In this document: positions 35,569-44,698 of the stretch, in pieces
Position numbering within the stretch: the stretch's first letter is position 1
Layout: every line of letters begins with the position of its first letter
Source: Hungatella sp.
GTDB lineage: Bacteria > Bacillota > Clostridia > Lachnospirales > Lachnospiraceae
Direction: 5' to 3'
NCBI GenBank assembly: GCA_009712635.1
Contig: WASS01000015.1
Location: 806,001-870,000 of the forward strand
Length of the DNA: 64,000 nt
Notes under the pieces: generated by a model
Seen by the model: the letters and a program-made list of their open reading frames with translations, nothing else
What the model was told of the DNA's origin: nothing
Databases searched by the model: none
Made by a program: the position numbers and the translations under genes

Positions 35569-36246
35569 TTATTTCACCATCTTAAAAAATTCATCCATTC
35601 CATATGTATAACAGGATCGAGCCTCATTTTGCAAACTGTCATAAAAAGAAACAGCAGATGCCTTCCGCTCATTACCTATTTCAGTCGCCCTTGTAGTATG
35701 AAATTCATCATATATTTTTTCCAGTTTATATTTATATTCGTGTAAAAAAGATGGCTGGGTATCCATAGATCCATCTAAAACATTTCCATCGCCACCCAAT
35801 GAATAAAGCGGCTCAGATGCTATTCCTAAATATAATAATGTTCGGGCAATTCCAAGCGTACCTGTTGCATCTAATTTATCAGAATCATACAGAATCTTTG
35901 CCTCGATACTGTCTGGAGAGCTCCCCCCTCTGTAACTGTGAGACAAAATGCAGTCTGATACATGGCGGGCAGATTTTTCTGTCCAATTATTATGGAGTAA
36001 AAAGGTGTATGCCTTTTTGCTGCCTGCCACTTCGTGCCTGACCCGGGAGTCATCAAACTGCTCCTGCCGCCCAATATCATGGAGAAGGCAAGCAGCGATC
36101 AGCACATCAATATTTACATCTTCTTCATATTTGGCAATATCTAAAGCTAAATAGAGTACACGATAAATATGATCCTTATCATGGGCACAATCTTTCATAC
36201 AAACCAGCATATATTCTTCTATCTTCTTAAATTCTTCTTTATTCAA
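35569..36246 (-). CDS. HD domain phosphohydrolase
   Basis: A 225-residue HD-superfamily protein. The metal motifs are His in DKDHIYRVLYLALDIA, HD in AACLLHDIGRQEQ and Asp in LYDSDKLDATG. Similar YedJ-like proteins act as nucleotide or phosphate-ester hydrolases; the substrate is not established. It has no partner domain. Confidence 0.87.
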   Translation of the reverse strand: MNKEEFKKIEEYMLVCMKDCAHDKDHIYRVLYLALDIAKYEEDVNIDVLIAACLLHDIGRQEQFDDSRVRHEVAGSKKAYTFLLHNNWTEKSARHVSDCILSHSYRGGSSPDSIEAKILYDSDKLDATGTLGIARTLLYLGIASEPLYSLGGDGNVLDGSMDTQPSFLHEYKYKLEKIYDEFHTTRATEIGNERKASAVSFYDSLQNEARSCYTYGMDEFFKMVK

Positions 36247-36260
36247 TATTCACTCCTCCA

Positions 36261-36806
36261 TTATAGATTCAAATCACTCTCCGCTAACATTGGTGCATTT
36301 CTGTCATGAGGTGCCAGTATGGGATTGTCTATGGGATATTTAATTCCAATATCAGGATCGTTATATGCAATCTGGCGAGAAAACTGCTGATCAAAAGGTT
36401 CATCAAAACGCATTACATTCATCGTACCATCTTCAAGAGACAAAAAGACATGGCCAAAGCCTTTTGGAATATAGATCTGCTTTTTATTTTCAGCACTTAA
36501 TTCCACTCCAACCCACTGTAGATACGTAGGAGAACTCTTTCGTAAATCAATTGCATAATCAATACCTCTGCCTTTGATACAATACAAAAGTTTTGTCTGG
36601 GGTTTGGGATTATTCTGAAAATGGATGCCATAAAGTGTACCTGCTTTTTCTGAAAAATACACCCGTTCTTCTATGTAGTCGAAATTTATTTCTGCCTGCT
36701 CCAGCTCGTCTTTGCAATAAATACTGTATGAATATCCTCTGTTATCAGACTTAGAATCATATTTAATAATTTTAACTTCTTTCAGTTTTGTGCTTTCAAT
36801 CTTCAT
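36261..36806 (-). CDS. dTDP-4-dehydrorhamnose 3,5-epimerase-like protein (RmlC family)
   Basis: A 181-residue cupin of the RmlC type. SEKAGTLYGIHFQ holds the catalytic-position His, IDYAIDLRKSSPTYLQWVGVELS is the family core and IYIPKGFGHVFL follows. RmlC epimerises dTDP-sugars for rhamnose synthesis. The other rhamnose genes (rmlA, rmlB, rmlD) are absent here, so this is an orphan and may act on another sugar nucleotide. Confidence 0.82.
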   Translation of the reverse strand: MKIESTKLKEVKIIKYDSKSDNRGYSYSIYCKDELEQAEINFDYIEERVYFSEKAGTLYGIHFQNNPKPQTKLLYCIKGRGIDYAIDLRKSSPTYLQWVGVELSAENKKQIYIPKGFGHVFLSLEDGTMNVMRFDEPFDQQFSRQIAYNDPDIGIKYPIDNPILAPHDRNAPMLAESDLNL

Positions 36807-36847
36807 ATAATAACCATCCCCCGGTTTTAAAACGTAAACTAATTTAT

Positions 36848-37438
36848 TCAGAAATTCACGCCTGCCTTATACGCATTGATTAAATGTGTGGCTAACCGCT
36901 CATTTCGCCGCGCTTCATCCCAGTGGGTGGTGCCATCAAATATAATCATTTCTTTTTCAAGAGCCCTGTTTCTGATTCGATCACCCAGCATTACAATTCT
37001 CATCGCATTGGATTCTCCGGTTTCTTCCAGTGATTCCAATGTTTTTCCTGCAGATACCAAAAATAATGCCTTTTTAAGTAGATTCATTTGTGGATCTGGA
37101 TTATATGCAAATCCGCTTGTCCATACCCGGTCAAACCACCCCACTAATTTTGCAGGAGCCTCCGTCCAAAAAACAGGGTAAATGAACACAATTGCATCAG
37201 ATTGCTGAATTTTACGTTGTTCTTCCATTACGTCGTCAGCTACCGGGATTTCAGTACTATAATAGGCCTCCCTTTCATATTCATCTTCTGACATTTCCTC
37301 ATGAAAATTCATCTCATACAGATCAGAAACAACAAATTCATGATTTGCATCGCTTAGTCCCTTTAAAAACTCCTGTTTCAAATCATGAGTAAAGCTTTTT
37401 TTACTTGGATGGCAATACACAACAAACACTTGCATCAT
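36848..37438 (-). CDS. Flavodoxin-fold NAD(P)H quinone oxidoreductase
   Basis: A 196-residue protein beginning MMQVFVVYCHPSKKSFTHDLK. This is the FMN-phosphate-binding start of MdaB/KefF-type quinone reductases. IVFIYPVFWTEAPAKLVGWFDRV is the second cofactor loop. Such enzymes reduce quinones by two electrons. I use the first of two adjacent ATG codons, after GGGGGTTAAA. Confidence 0.85.
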   Translation of the reverse strand: MMQVFVVYCHPSKKSFTHDLKQEFLKGLSDANHEFVVSDLYEMNFHEEMSEDEYEREAYYSTEIPVADDVMEEQRKIQQSDAIVFIYPVFWTEAPAKLVGWFDRVWTSGFAYNPDPQMNLLKKALFLVSAGKTLESLEETGESNAMRIVMLGDRIRNRALEKEMIIFDGTTHWDEARRNERLATHLINAYKAGVNF

Positions 37439-37507
37439 TTTAACCCCCGTTCTGGTTATTAAATCCGGGGTGTCCAGACTCAAATTCTTTTTAACCCCAA
37501 TGTACTT

Positions 37508-38260
37508 TTACATTTTTATTGCTTTCACTATAAAAGAAAGAGGCATTACCTTTGCACGACTGGGAGCATAATAACTTTCAGAAAACTCATACTCCTTTTC
37601 TAATACATCCTGACTGGTTTCCTCGATGACCTTTTCAATTTTAAAATTTTCCTCTGCCAATGTATTGATCCATGTAGACATCTTTCGGCTTTGAATCGTA
37701 ACAGGGTTGCCCCGCAGTTCAAAGGAAACCATCTCATCTGATAGATAATTACAGCCTTCCAGAAAGAATTTTTGATCCCTTGATGTCACACAATGCATCA
37801 GAGGATGATCCCATGAAAATATCAGAGTACCTTCACGTTTCAGACAATGGGAAATATTCTTTATTGTTTTAGGCAAATCCACAGTCCACCCCAATGCATA
37901 GATGGAATAAATAACATCAAAATAATTTTTCGGCAACGTCTCCATCTCCTCCATGGGAGAAACGGATAAAATCGCTTTATAACCGTTTTCAGCCAGATAT
38001 TTGTCCGCATTTTGAATCTGTTTTGTAGAAATGTCAATCCCCCATAATTCAGATGCGCCGTTGTCACCGCACCATTTTAAGGAATGCCCGCTGCCGCATC
38101 CAATATCCAGTATCTTTTTGTCACCAAGGTCTGGAAATAATTGTAATTGTGCTTCCGTAGGTGCAAGGCATCCATATACTGGTAACGCTGTTGTACCAAA
38201 CCATGTATCAGCCATGGTATCCCAGCTTTTTTGGTTTTGGAGCAGTACTTCTTTATTCAT
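37508..38260 (-). CDS. Class I SAM-dependent methyltransferase
   Basis: A 250-residue protein with the SAM-binding motif I (KILDIGCGSGHSL, about residues 48-60), an acidic motif II (LWGIDIS) and motif IV in YFDVIYSIYALGW. The type resembles UbiE/Tam-like small-molecule methyltransferases; the substrate is unknown. Confidence 0.88.
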   Translation of the reverse strand: MNKEVLLQNQKSWDTMADTWFGTTALPVYGCLAPTEAQLQLFPDLGDKKILDIGCGSGHSLKWCGDNGASELWGIDISTKQIQNADKYLAENGYKAILSVSPMEEMETLPKNYFDVIYSIYALGWTVDLPKTIKNISHCLKREGTLIFSWDHPLMHCVTSRDQKFFLEGCNYLSDEMVSFELRGNPVTIQSRKMSTWINTLAEENFKIEKVIEETSQDVLEKEYEFSESYYAPSRAKVMPLSFIVKAIKM

Positions 38261-38277
38261 ATATGTACCTCCAGCAA

Positions 38278-38802
38278 TTATAAATATAAATCCATAAGAA
38301 TCTCGTCGTAATAATTACCTTCAATTTTAAAGAAATTCTTATGCCTGCCAACCTCATGAAAGTCCATTTTTTTATATAAATTTATGGCATTTATATTATC
38401 GTTTTTCACACCTAAATGCAGGATCTCTGTCTGCCCATTTCTTTTAGCAAACGAAATCATTGCTTCCATTAAGTGCGTCCCTATACCGAGCCCCCAATAT
38501 TTCTTTTTAACTGAAATGGAGAGTTCCGCCTGATGAGATATTCTTTCTCTAGGTGAAGTCATTATACTGCCTACGCAGACAATTTCATCTTCGATTTTTC
38601 CAACTAACAGAGCAGAAACATCAGACTCCAGTAAGTTTTCTATAAAAATCTCTTCTGCTTCTGCCGTCATTTGAAAACCATTTGCTCCAAACAATAAATT
38701 ATCACTTTCACCACCTATCAGATTAAGAAATTCCACCATCCCAGCTGCATCCCCTTTAGCAGCCTTATTAATTTGTAATATCATATCATTTTTCAGTCTC
38801 AT
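38278..38802 (-). CDS. GNAT family N-acetyltransferase
   Basis: A 174-residue acetyltransferase with the acetyl-CoA loop VKKKYWGLGIGTHLMEAM and LGVKNDNINAINLYKKMDF. The pattern is close to RimI/PhnO-like GNATs. The substrate is unknown. It lies 17 bp upstream of the methyltransferase gene. Confidence 0.87.
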   Translation of the reverse strand: MRLKNDMILQINKAAKGDAAGMVEFLNLIGGESDNLLFGANGFQMTAEAEEIFIENLLESDVSALLVGKIEDEIVCVGSIMTSPRERISHQAELSISVKKKYWGLGIGTHLMEAMISFAKRNGQTEILHLGVKNDNINAINLYKKMDFHEVGRHKNFFKIEGNYYDEILMDLYL

Positions 38803-38821
38803 TACGCGTCTCCTGTTATAT

Positions 38822-39319
38822 TTAAATATTTAACAAATGCCGGATCTGCTCCATGGTAACCCCTACATTTTCAACTGCATCCAATTTTAAATCCCCCATC
38901 CTGTACGCAGGGACCGCCCATACACCGGAATGTTCAAACGCCAGTTCATTGGATTCTTTCAGTTTCTCAAGGTACGTTCCCTGTTCTAATGAAGCTTTAA
39001 ATTTAGCAACATCAACCAGATCACTGACGTAATCGCCAAGTGCATCAATGTCTTCAATATTAATATGATCCTGGAAGACAGCCTGATACATACGGTCGTG
39101 GTATTCTAAGATATCAATTTCATGCTCAAGTGCATAAAAATATCCCTGTATGCACAGATCACTATGGGGACCAAACCGTTCTGGTCTTGGATGAGATTCA
39201 CAAGGATGCCACACGATGGCCTGATCCGGATACTCCGGCATAAGTTCCTTTAAATAGTTATGCGCTCTCAGGCAATACGGACAGATATAATCGAAAAAGA
39301 TGTGTAATTCATTTTTCAT
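38822..39319 (-). CDS. DsbA family (FrnE-like) thioredoxin-fold protein
   Basis: A 165-residue cytoplasmic thioredoxin-fold protein with the redox motif CPYC at residues 14-17 (FFDYICPYCLRAHNYL). A helical insertion and a cis-Pro region (GVWAVPAYRMGDL) follow. The layout fits FrnE/HCCA-isomerase-like DsbA relatives, which act on disulfides or in polyketide modification. No signal peptide. Confidence 0.85.
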   Translation of the reverse strand: MKNELHIFFDYICPYCLRAHNYLKELMPEYPDQAIVWHPCESHPRPERFGPHSDLCIQGYFYALEHEIDILEYHDRMYQAVFQDHINIEDIDALGDYVSDLVDVAKFKASLEQGTYLEKLKESNELAFEHSGVWAVPAYRMGDLKLDAVENVGVTMEQIRHLLNI

Positions 39320-39339
39320 TGTAAATCACCTCACTAATC

Positions 39340-39789
39340 TTAATAATTAAGTAAACTGAATCGATAGATACATTTTTCCGTTTCACCGATTTTTCTCATA
39401 TCATTATCTTCTGGTATCTCCACAATCTCTTCTAATGTTCCACCAGCGTATTCACATGTTTTTCTTGAAGCATGATTATCGGGATTGCAGGTGATAATAA
39501 GATAATCCATCTTATGTTTTTTCGCTAACTGAAACAGTAACAAACAGGCTTTCCCCGCATAATGGTGACCTCTGTATTTCTCATCTATATGATACCCGAT
39601 ATTGCCGCCATAATATGCATTTTTGTTATATCCAATCCGTAAATCACAACCGCCTACCTCGTCTCCATGCATATCACAGATTGTAAAATGATAGGCTGGA
39701 AGCCATTGTTTACGGATATTTCCAGCCGTCTTTTTATCCAGCTTAAGGTAAATATCTTCACCCTTTAAAAACTCCATATTAATAACCAT
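39340..39789 (-). CDS. GNAT family N-acetyltransferase
   Basis: A 149-residue acetyltransferase with GYHIDEKYRGHHYAGKACL as cofactor loop and CNPDNHASRKTCEYAGGTL near the end, typical of the RimJ/RimL-like GNAT_3 group. AGAGGTAACGT precedes the ATG. The substrate is unknown. Confidence 0.87.
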   Translation of the reverse strand: MVINMEFLKGEDIYLKLDKKTAGNIRKQWLPAYHFTICDMHGDEVGGCDLRIGYNKNAYYGGNIGYHIDEKYRGHHYAGKACLLLFQLAKKHKMDYLIITCNPDNHASRKTCEYAGGTLEEIVEIPEDNDMRKIGETEKCIYRFSLLNY

Positions 39790-39825
39790 ACGTTACCTCT
39801 CTATATATCTGTTTTTATTAATTCT

Positions 39826-40593
39826 CTATTCATTCATTTCAGCAATATAACTGTCCTCTCTTGCCGTGATCTGTACCCATGCCGGCCGAAACCCACTTTT
39901 TATGGCGTTTCGGGCAGATTTCAGGTTTGACCATGCGCAGCAATAAAATGGAACAATTCCTTTTCCCAATATTTCTAAAGCAAGTCTGCTTGTAAGACTG
40001 GAAGCAATTCCCTGTCTTCTATAATCCGGCATTACATCTATACCAATCTGCCACATGGTATCACAATCGGCAGATGCTCCCGCAAGCCCGATCAGTTTCC
40101 CGTTATCAAATGCTCCTACAGCCAGACTATCAAGTTCTTTCCGCTTTTCGCATAGAGCATTGCTCCATTCCGGCAAATAGTATTCTGCAAAATGCTCAGG
40201 TTCCATAACTTTAATTTCATATTGACAGGGCAGCTGTTTTAATACTTCCATATCGGGTAAAAAATACTCTGCCATAAAACAGACATTCAGATTATAAGGC
40301 TTAAGTCTTTCCATTAATCTATGTAGATTTGGTGTTTCAAAACAATGCTCAACATGATATTTTGTTATGTACCACTCCACTTCCTTTATTAAATCATTGG
40401 ATGCAGATGCAACAATATTATTCCCATAAGATGTTAAATCACATAAAAAGGGGAGTTTTAAATACTTTCTGGCCCTGGGACTTTTTTCAGAGAGTACCAC
40501 CTTATTTACATTGCTTTTAAAATCCTCCATCATGCAATTACTGTCAAATGCTGATTGCTGCATGGCAATATCAATAATTTCTTTGTTATTCAT
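39826..40593 (-). CDS. GNAT family N-acetyltransferase with N-terminal extension
   Basis: A 255-residue protein. The first ~115 residues are an unassigned helical domain (MNNKEIIDIAMQQSAFDSN). The C-terminal GNAT domain has IGIDVMPDYRRQGIASSL as cofactor loop and CAWSNLKSARNAIKSGF. The ATG at 40591-40593 has GGGAGTGTT before it; a longer frame would overlap the upstream gene. The substrate is unknown. Confidence 0.85.
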   Translation of the reverse strand: MNNKEIIDIAMQQSAFDSNCMMEDFKSNVNKVVLSEKSPRARKYLKLPFLCDLTSYGNNIVASASNDLIKEVEWYITKYHVEHCFETPNLHRLMERLKPYNLNVCFMAEYFLPDMEVLKQLPCQYEIKVMEPEHFAEYYLPEWSNALCEKRKELDSLAVGAFDNGKLIGLAGASADCDTMWQIGIDVMPDYRRQGIASSLTSRLALEILGKGIVPFYCCAWSNLKSARNAIKSGFRPAWVQITAREDSYIAEMNE

Positions 40594-40603
40594 AACACTC
40601 CCT

Positions 40604-41005
40604 TCAATTCTTAACCAACCACTCTTTTGCTTTTTCCAGATCATCCATACAGATTATTAGAAATTTTGAATGTGCAATTCTTTTTTTCACATACCGTTTC
40701 ATTTTTATCGTTAATCCGATAAATACAACCTTACGCAGCTGCTTGTTTAAGTTTGAAAATTCATTTAATATCAGATCCAGTATTTCATCATTAATATTTG
40801 ATTCATTCAGAATGACGGCTATAAATGAACTGGTTGATGGTCTTTGAATATCCAATAAATCCTGCATGAATTTCTGTTTTATCAGTTCTGTCTGATCATA
40901 AAGGGAATCCAGATGTTCAAACCATATCTCCCCTCCATTAAAAAACATAGAAAATGATTTTTTCTTCAATCCAAGTTCAATTTTTTCCATTATTTGTTCA
41001 CCCAT
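40604..41005 (-). CDS. Small protein of unknown function
   Basis: A 133-residue soluble protein. The alternation of strands and helices (SFIAVILNESNINDEILDLI, then QLRKVVFIGLTIKMKR and SKFLIICMDDLEKAKEWL) is reminiscent of STAS or SpoIIAA-like folds, but the match is weak. Its ATG overlaps the TAA of the upstream fusion gene (TAATG), so the two are coupled. A second start five codons later is also possible. Function not recognised. Confidence 0.55.
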   Translation of the reverse strand: MGEQIMEKIELGLKKKSFSMFFNGGEIWFEHLDSLYDQTELIKQKFMQDLLDIQRPSTSSFIAVILNESNINDEILDLILNEFSNLNKQLRKVVFIGLTIKMKRYVKKRIAHSKFLIICMDDLEKAKEWLVKN

Positions 41006-41844
41006 TAAATCTTATGCTCCATACAAATGGAATCCTCCATTCCCGCATACTGACCATAATTAGGAATAATCTGATAACCTGCTTTTTTATACATCATATG
41101 AGCCGCCTCCAACAGCCGCCCTGTTTCCAGTACGCACCATCTGTAACCGTTAATTCTGGCCTTTGCCTCTAATCTTCGGATTACTTCCGCTCCCAGACCC
41201 ATATGACGTTGTGACGGATCTACATAGACCCGTTTTATCTCCACATGATTTTCATCAAACCGTTTATATGCTCCGCATGCAACCGGTTCACCATTGTTGT
41301 ATGCCACAATTACATCATGTATGCTGTCTCTCTGATTAAACTGGTGATACTTACTTCTTTGATATTGTTTTCCCACTATTTCATCAAGCGCCTGGTCCAG
41401 CTTTGTGCATAGCATCACAAAATCAGGGTCTTCCCCATCTGTATTCTTAAATTCAATCTTTGACAAATTGCTTAGCTTATCTTTTGCCTTTTTACCAAAC
41501 TTATTTATTAATGACTCATATGCCTCATCGATCATCTGAAACAGAAACTCCTGATCTGAAAATGCGTCTAAATCAATGGTATTCCAATGGGGTTGTTGAA
41601 CGGGAGGGCAATGGTATCCTCTTACTATTACCCCCGGGTAGAGCTGACGATAGAGATATGATTTTTCCGGCTCACATTTTAAGGTGATTTTATAAAAATT
41701 CTCCTGGGGGTTAAGCTGCGCAAATATTTTCCCCATAACCTTGTAACAGATTGGATATTCTCCAAATGGCCTGGCTTCATAGGCACCAAGATGATTGAGA
41801 CAGTATTCTTTTATGGTCTCAATTATTTTTATATGATTTTCCAC
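41005..41844 (-). CDS. MmcQ/YjbR-GNAT fusion protein
   Basis: A 279-residue two-domain protein. The N-terminal MmcQ/YjbR-like domain has RPFGEYPICYKVMGKIFAQL and the family ending PPVQQPHWNTIDL (about residues 1-115). The C-terminal GNAT domain has VYVDPSQRHMGLGAEVIRRL and the LEAAHMMYKKAGY end. YjbR domains are DNA-binding-like with unclear roles. I take the GTG at 41842-41844, with GGGAGG just upstream. The TTG at 41862 has no ribosome site. It is the promoter-proximal gene of the minus-strand run. Confidence 0.8.
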   Translation of the reverse strand: MENHIKIIETIKEYCLNHLGAYEARPFGEYPICYKVMGKIFAQLNPQENFYKITLKCEPEKSYLYRQLYPGVIVRGYHCPPVQQPHWNTIDLDAFSDQEFLFQMIDEAYESLINKFGKKAKDKLSNLSKIEFKNTDGEDPDFVMLCTKLDQALDEIVGKQYQRSKYHQFNQRDSIHDVIVAYNNGEPVACGAYKRFDENHVEIKRVYVDPSQRHMGLGAEVIRRLEAKARINGYRWCVLETGRLLEAAHMMYKKAGYQIIPNYGQYAGMEDSICMEHKI

Positions 41845-41938
41845 AGTACCTCCCGTTTTCAATCTTTTACACTATAATATCATATTTTTCAAAAATATAT
41901 AATTGATTTGTTTCATAGTTTTCTAATTTATCTGTAAT

Positions 41939-41983
41939 AAAAAAGGCTTTGTTCATATAATAATTGGGAACAAAACCTTTTTA
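41939..41983 (-). terminator. Terminator after the serine recombinase
   Basis: AAAAAGGTTTTGTTC and GAACAAAGCCTTTTTT pair on the minus strand with one mismatch, followed by a T tract. It insulates the recombinase from the downstream gene run. Confidence 0.8.
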
Positions 41984-41995
41984 ACTAATTTGCGA

Positions 41996-43474
41996 TCACA
42001 CTTTCCATATGAGACTGATATAATCTTCCCTCACCACCACTGTTTCCAAATAAGAAAAAGCTACAGCCCGTTTGTCTTCTTTACTTAATTGAGAAAATAT
42101 AATCTTTTCCGGATATACGGATTCATAGGCTAACCGTTCTTTCTCTTCCAACAGTTTTTTCTTTGTTTCCGAAAGTTCTTCCAGTTCTTTATTAACGTAA
42201 TCCACCGTTAGTGGGCTGACTGTTTTTGTCTTCAGAACCTGCATTAAATTTCCAACTGCTTCATCAATCCGGATCAGTTCCAGTTCCAGTTCATTGGTTC
42301 CATTATTGGTATCGATGGGAGCAGGTTTGCATCTGTCAAGAAGTTTCTGCAGCTCGGCTTGTACAGAACCCTCAATCTGTTCAATTCTCATCTGAGGTTT
42401 TAAATCACAATCCAGAAAATCCTTTCCGCGGCACCTTATGGTACGAACCGTTTCCCCATCTGATTTACGCTTATATTTACGAACCATGATTGCTCTGCCA
42501 CAGTCTGCACATTTTAACAGTCCCGTCAGCCAGCTGTTGCGTGGTCCGTCATTGGAAGCCACCTTCTCATTGGTATCCAGCTTACTCTGGCAGCGAAGCC
42601 ATAGCTCAGAATTAATATATCCAGGCCAGTTCCCAATGGCAAAGGTGGCCTCCCTGGAATCCAAAGCGTCTTTTGTCACCGCTCCCTTTTTTCCTACCAG
42701 CATACCGCCGTGCTCCCCATTAAAGTCAGAAAGGGAATTAATCATGTTTACTCCCAGTTTTTTAAAGTATGTATAAACTGCATGATCACATTTTACACTG
42801 GCAGGGTTTCGAAGTACCCGTCCGATGGAGCAGGCTGACCATTTTTCGCTGTTTGGTCCTGGGAATTGTCTGGTTGCCATCATTCGTCTGATATCTCCCA
42901 GACTGGTAGTGGGATAAGCGTAAACCTTCATAATCTCTTCCAGGATCTTTATGTTATCCTCTAATTTCAGTGAAGACACTTTTTTATCTCCCTGAGTGAC
43001 TGTTGTATTGCTGTAACCATAGGGGGCGGGACCTCCTGGCCACCGCCCCAGTTCAATTCTGTCATAATAATTATCATAGACTCTTCTTGATATCTGCTCC
43101 CGCTCCATCTGGGCAAACACAGCCATAATAAATATCATTGCTTTTCCTATGGGAGTTGAGGTATCAAAATTTTCCGTAACAGAAATAAACTCTACCTTAT
43201 ATTTGCTCATGTATTCCCAGGTATTGGTAAAATCCAGAAGTGACCTGGTAAACCGGTCAAGTTTGTAAACAAGAATCCGGTTAATCGTACCCGTCTTTAT
43301 ATCGTTTAGCAGTTTTAAGAACTCCGGTCTGTGTACCACGTCTTTTCCTGAAATTCCCCTGTCTATATATAACCTGGGTTCTCCAATTGCCATACTTCTG
43401 GCAAAGCTTAATTGGGTCTCAATGGAGAGGCTGTCTTTTTTATCAATTGACTGTCTGGCATAAATCGCATCCAT
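41996..43474 (-). CDS. Large serine recombinase (site-specific integrase type)
   Basis: A 492-residue recombinase. The catalytic domain starts MDAIYARQSIDKK, with Ser9 as nucleophile, and includes YKLDRFTRS and AQMEREQISRRV. The recombinase domain follows (about residues 155-290). The zinc-ribbon has CADCGRAI and CRGKDFLDC, and a coiled coil lies at about residues 390-460. This is the architecture of phage and transposon integrases such as TnpX/phiC31-like enzymes. It is full-length and seems intact. Upstream are a small ORF, a membrane protein and SSB; no attachment site could be recognised by eye. Confidence 0.92.
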   Translation of the reverse strand: MDAIYARQSIDKKDSLSIETQLSFARSMAIGEPRLYIDRGISGKDVVHRPEFLKLLNDIKTGTINRILVYKLDRFTRSLLDFTNTWEYMSKYKVEFISVTENFDTSTPIGKAMIFIMAVFAQMEREQISRRVYDNYYDRIELGRWPGGPAPYGYSNTTVTQGDKKVSSLKLEDNIKILEEIMKVYAYPTTSLGDIRRMMATRQFPGPNSEKWSACSIGRVLRNPASVKCDHAVYTYFKKLGVNMINSLSDFNGEHGGMLVGKKGAVTKDALDSREATFAIGNWPGYINSELWLRCQSKLDTNEKVASNDGPRNSWLTGLLKCADCGRAIMVRKYKRKSDGETVRTIRCRGKDFLDCDLKPQMRIEQIEGSVQAELQKLLDRCKPAPIDTNNGTNELELELIRIDEAVGNLMQVLKTKTVSPLTVDYVNKELEELSETKKKLLEEKERLAYESVYPEKIIFSQLSKEDKRAVAFSYLETVVVREDYISLIWKV

Positions 43475-43483
43475 ATGGCTTTA

Positions 43484-43654
43484 TTACATTCCCTTCTTTA
43501 TATGAACCATTTGCTCTTTTACTAAAAGAGAACCATTTTTTTCGGATTGTGATTTATGAAAAAAAACGAATTGAAGCTCTTCATATACCTTCTGCACATG
43601 ATTCTCCCTATCCTGAATGGTCTTATAGACGGGATAAATATTTTCGACTCTCAT
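43484..43654 (-). CDS. Small protein encoded before the recombinase
   Basis: A 56-residue basic/polar protein (starts MRVENIYPVYKTIQDRENHV, ends VHIKKGM) whose stop is nine bases before the recombinase ATG. A GAGGTG lies 15-20 bases before this ATG; an in-frame GTG inside it is another possible start. It is likely cotranscribed with the recombinase. I do not recognise it. Position makes an accessory recombination factor possible, without sequence support. Confidence 0.45.
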   Translation of the reverse strand: MRVENIYPVYKTIQDRENHVQKVYEELQFVFFHKSQSEKNGSLLVKEQMVHIKKGM

Positions 43655-43740
43655 GCAGTACGAATTCACCTCATTTATGTAATTGCTTGTTTCAATATAT
43701 GTCAGCCAATGATATTTAATCCACATAGACAGGCTTCTTT

Positions 43741-44691
43741 TTAATCCAATTGTGAGTCTGACTCAGATTCAGATTCCGCCTTTTTCTTCTTATGCAGAAT
43801 CAGTATGACGATCAGAAGCAATAGTAATACTGTCAGTGTAATGGTTATTGTAATTATATATCTTACTATCTTTCGGTATCCATTCCATGCCTGGCGTTCA
43901 TATGCGGCAATTTCCCTGTTTTTATAAATCAACGGATCTGTCTGGTTTTCGGGCCTGTCCTCCTCATAAATCCCCCGGTATATCTGGGCCTTTACAGACG
44001 GAACTGTGACCTCTCCACCATATACAGCCCTGATATTTTTAACCAGCTTCTTCCCTCGTGCCTGAGCGTTACGGACCATGTCCCCATTTCGCTCTACAGG
44101 TTCTCCAGTCCAGACAATGCTTGTTATCTGATAATAATCCCCAGGAAGATTTAAATACTTCAGAAATTCTTCTGCATAGTCTATTAGCGGAACGCCATTG
44201 GGGATATCTCTGTCCCCCAGCAAATAAGTATCTTCCTGACAGCCAGAAACCTCTATGGGAAATGTAAAATCATAATCCCAGTAGAAACATTCTTCCACCT
44301 GGGAAACTACAGGCAGTTCTACGGTTTGTTTCAGCTTGAGATCTTCATTTATTATCTGTACCCATGCCGTCTCCGGCATACGGTCAATATACTCCACCCC
44401 TTCATATAAAATTGATGATTCCGAATATTCAGTTTTTTCTACTGTGAATATATCCAGAATCTCACTGTTGGTTAAATGATATTTTTTTCCCTCTTTCATT
44501 ACAGTTTCCAAAGGTGCATATTCTTTGGGACTGCCCACAAACGCTGGGGATTCAACTGTTAAAACATCATCCGACCGGATACTTTTCCTTATTTCAATGG
44601 ATTCTTCTGCCCCGTAAGACAGAACCGGACCTGTTATTAAAGACAGGAAGATGAAAAAGACGGTGTTAATTATAAATTTATTAGTTGTCAT
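43741..44691 (-). CDS. Signal-anchored membrane protein with DUF-like extracellular domain
   Basis: A 316-residue protein with an N-terminal signal peptide (TNKFIINTVFFIFLSLITG, cleavage near SYGA). An extracellular domain of about 230 residues contains one Cys pair (VEECFYWDYDF and VSGCQED). A C-terminal membrane helix (about residues 275-298) is followed by a charged KKKKAESESESDS tail. Nothing catalytic is visible. I use the ATG at 44689-44691, because a longer frame from 44733 overlaps ssb without a ribosome site. It follows ssb by seven bases, so it is in the ssb operon. Confidence 0.65.
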   Translation of the reverse strand: MTTNKFIINTVFFIFLSLITGPVLSYGAEESIEIRKSIRSDDVLTVESPAFVGSPKEYAPLETVMKEGKKYHLTNSEILDIFTVEKTEYSESSILYEGVEYIDRMPETAWVQIINEDLKLKQTVELPVVSQVEECFYWDYDFTFPIEVSGCQEDTYLLGDRDIPNGVPLIDYAEEFLKYLNLPGDYYQITSIVWTGEPVERNGDMVRNAQARGKKLVKNIRAVYGGEVTVPSVKAQIYRGIYEEDRPENQTDPLIYKNREIAAYERQAWNGYRKIVRYIITITITLTVLLLLLIVILILHKKKKAESESESDSQLD

Positions 44692-44698
44692 AGACAAT

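Noticed and set aside
30861-41844. Integron-like cassette array
   Set aside because: I compared the gene junctions by eye and found no shared inverted repeat or attC-like element, and the recombinase is a serine enzyme, not a tyrosine integron integrase.
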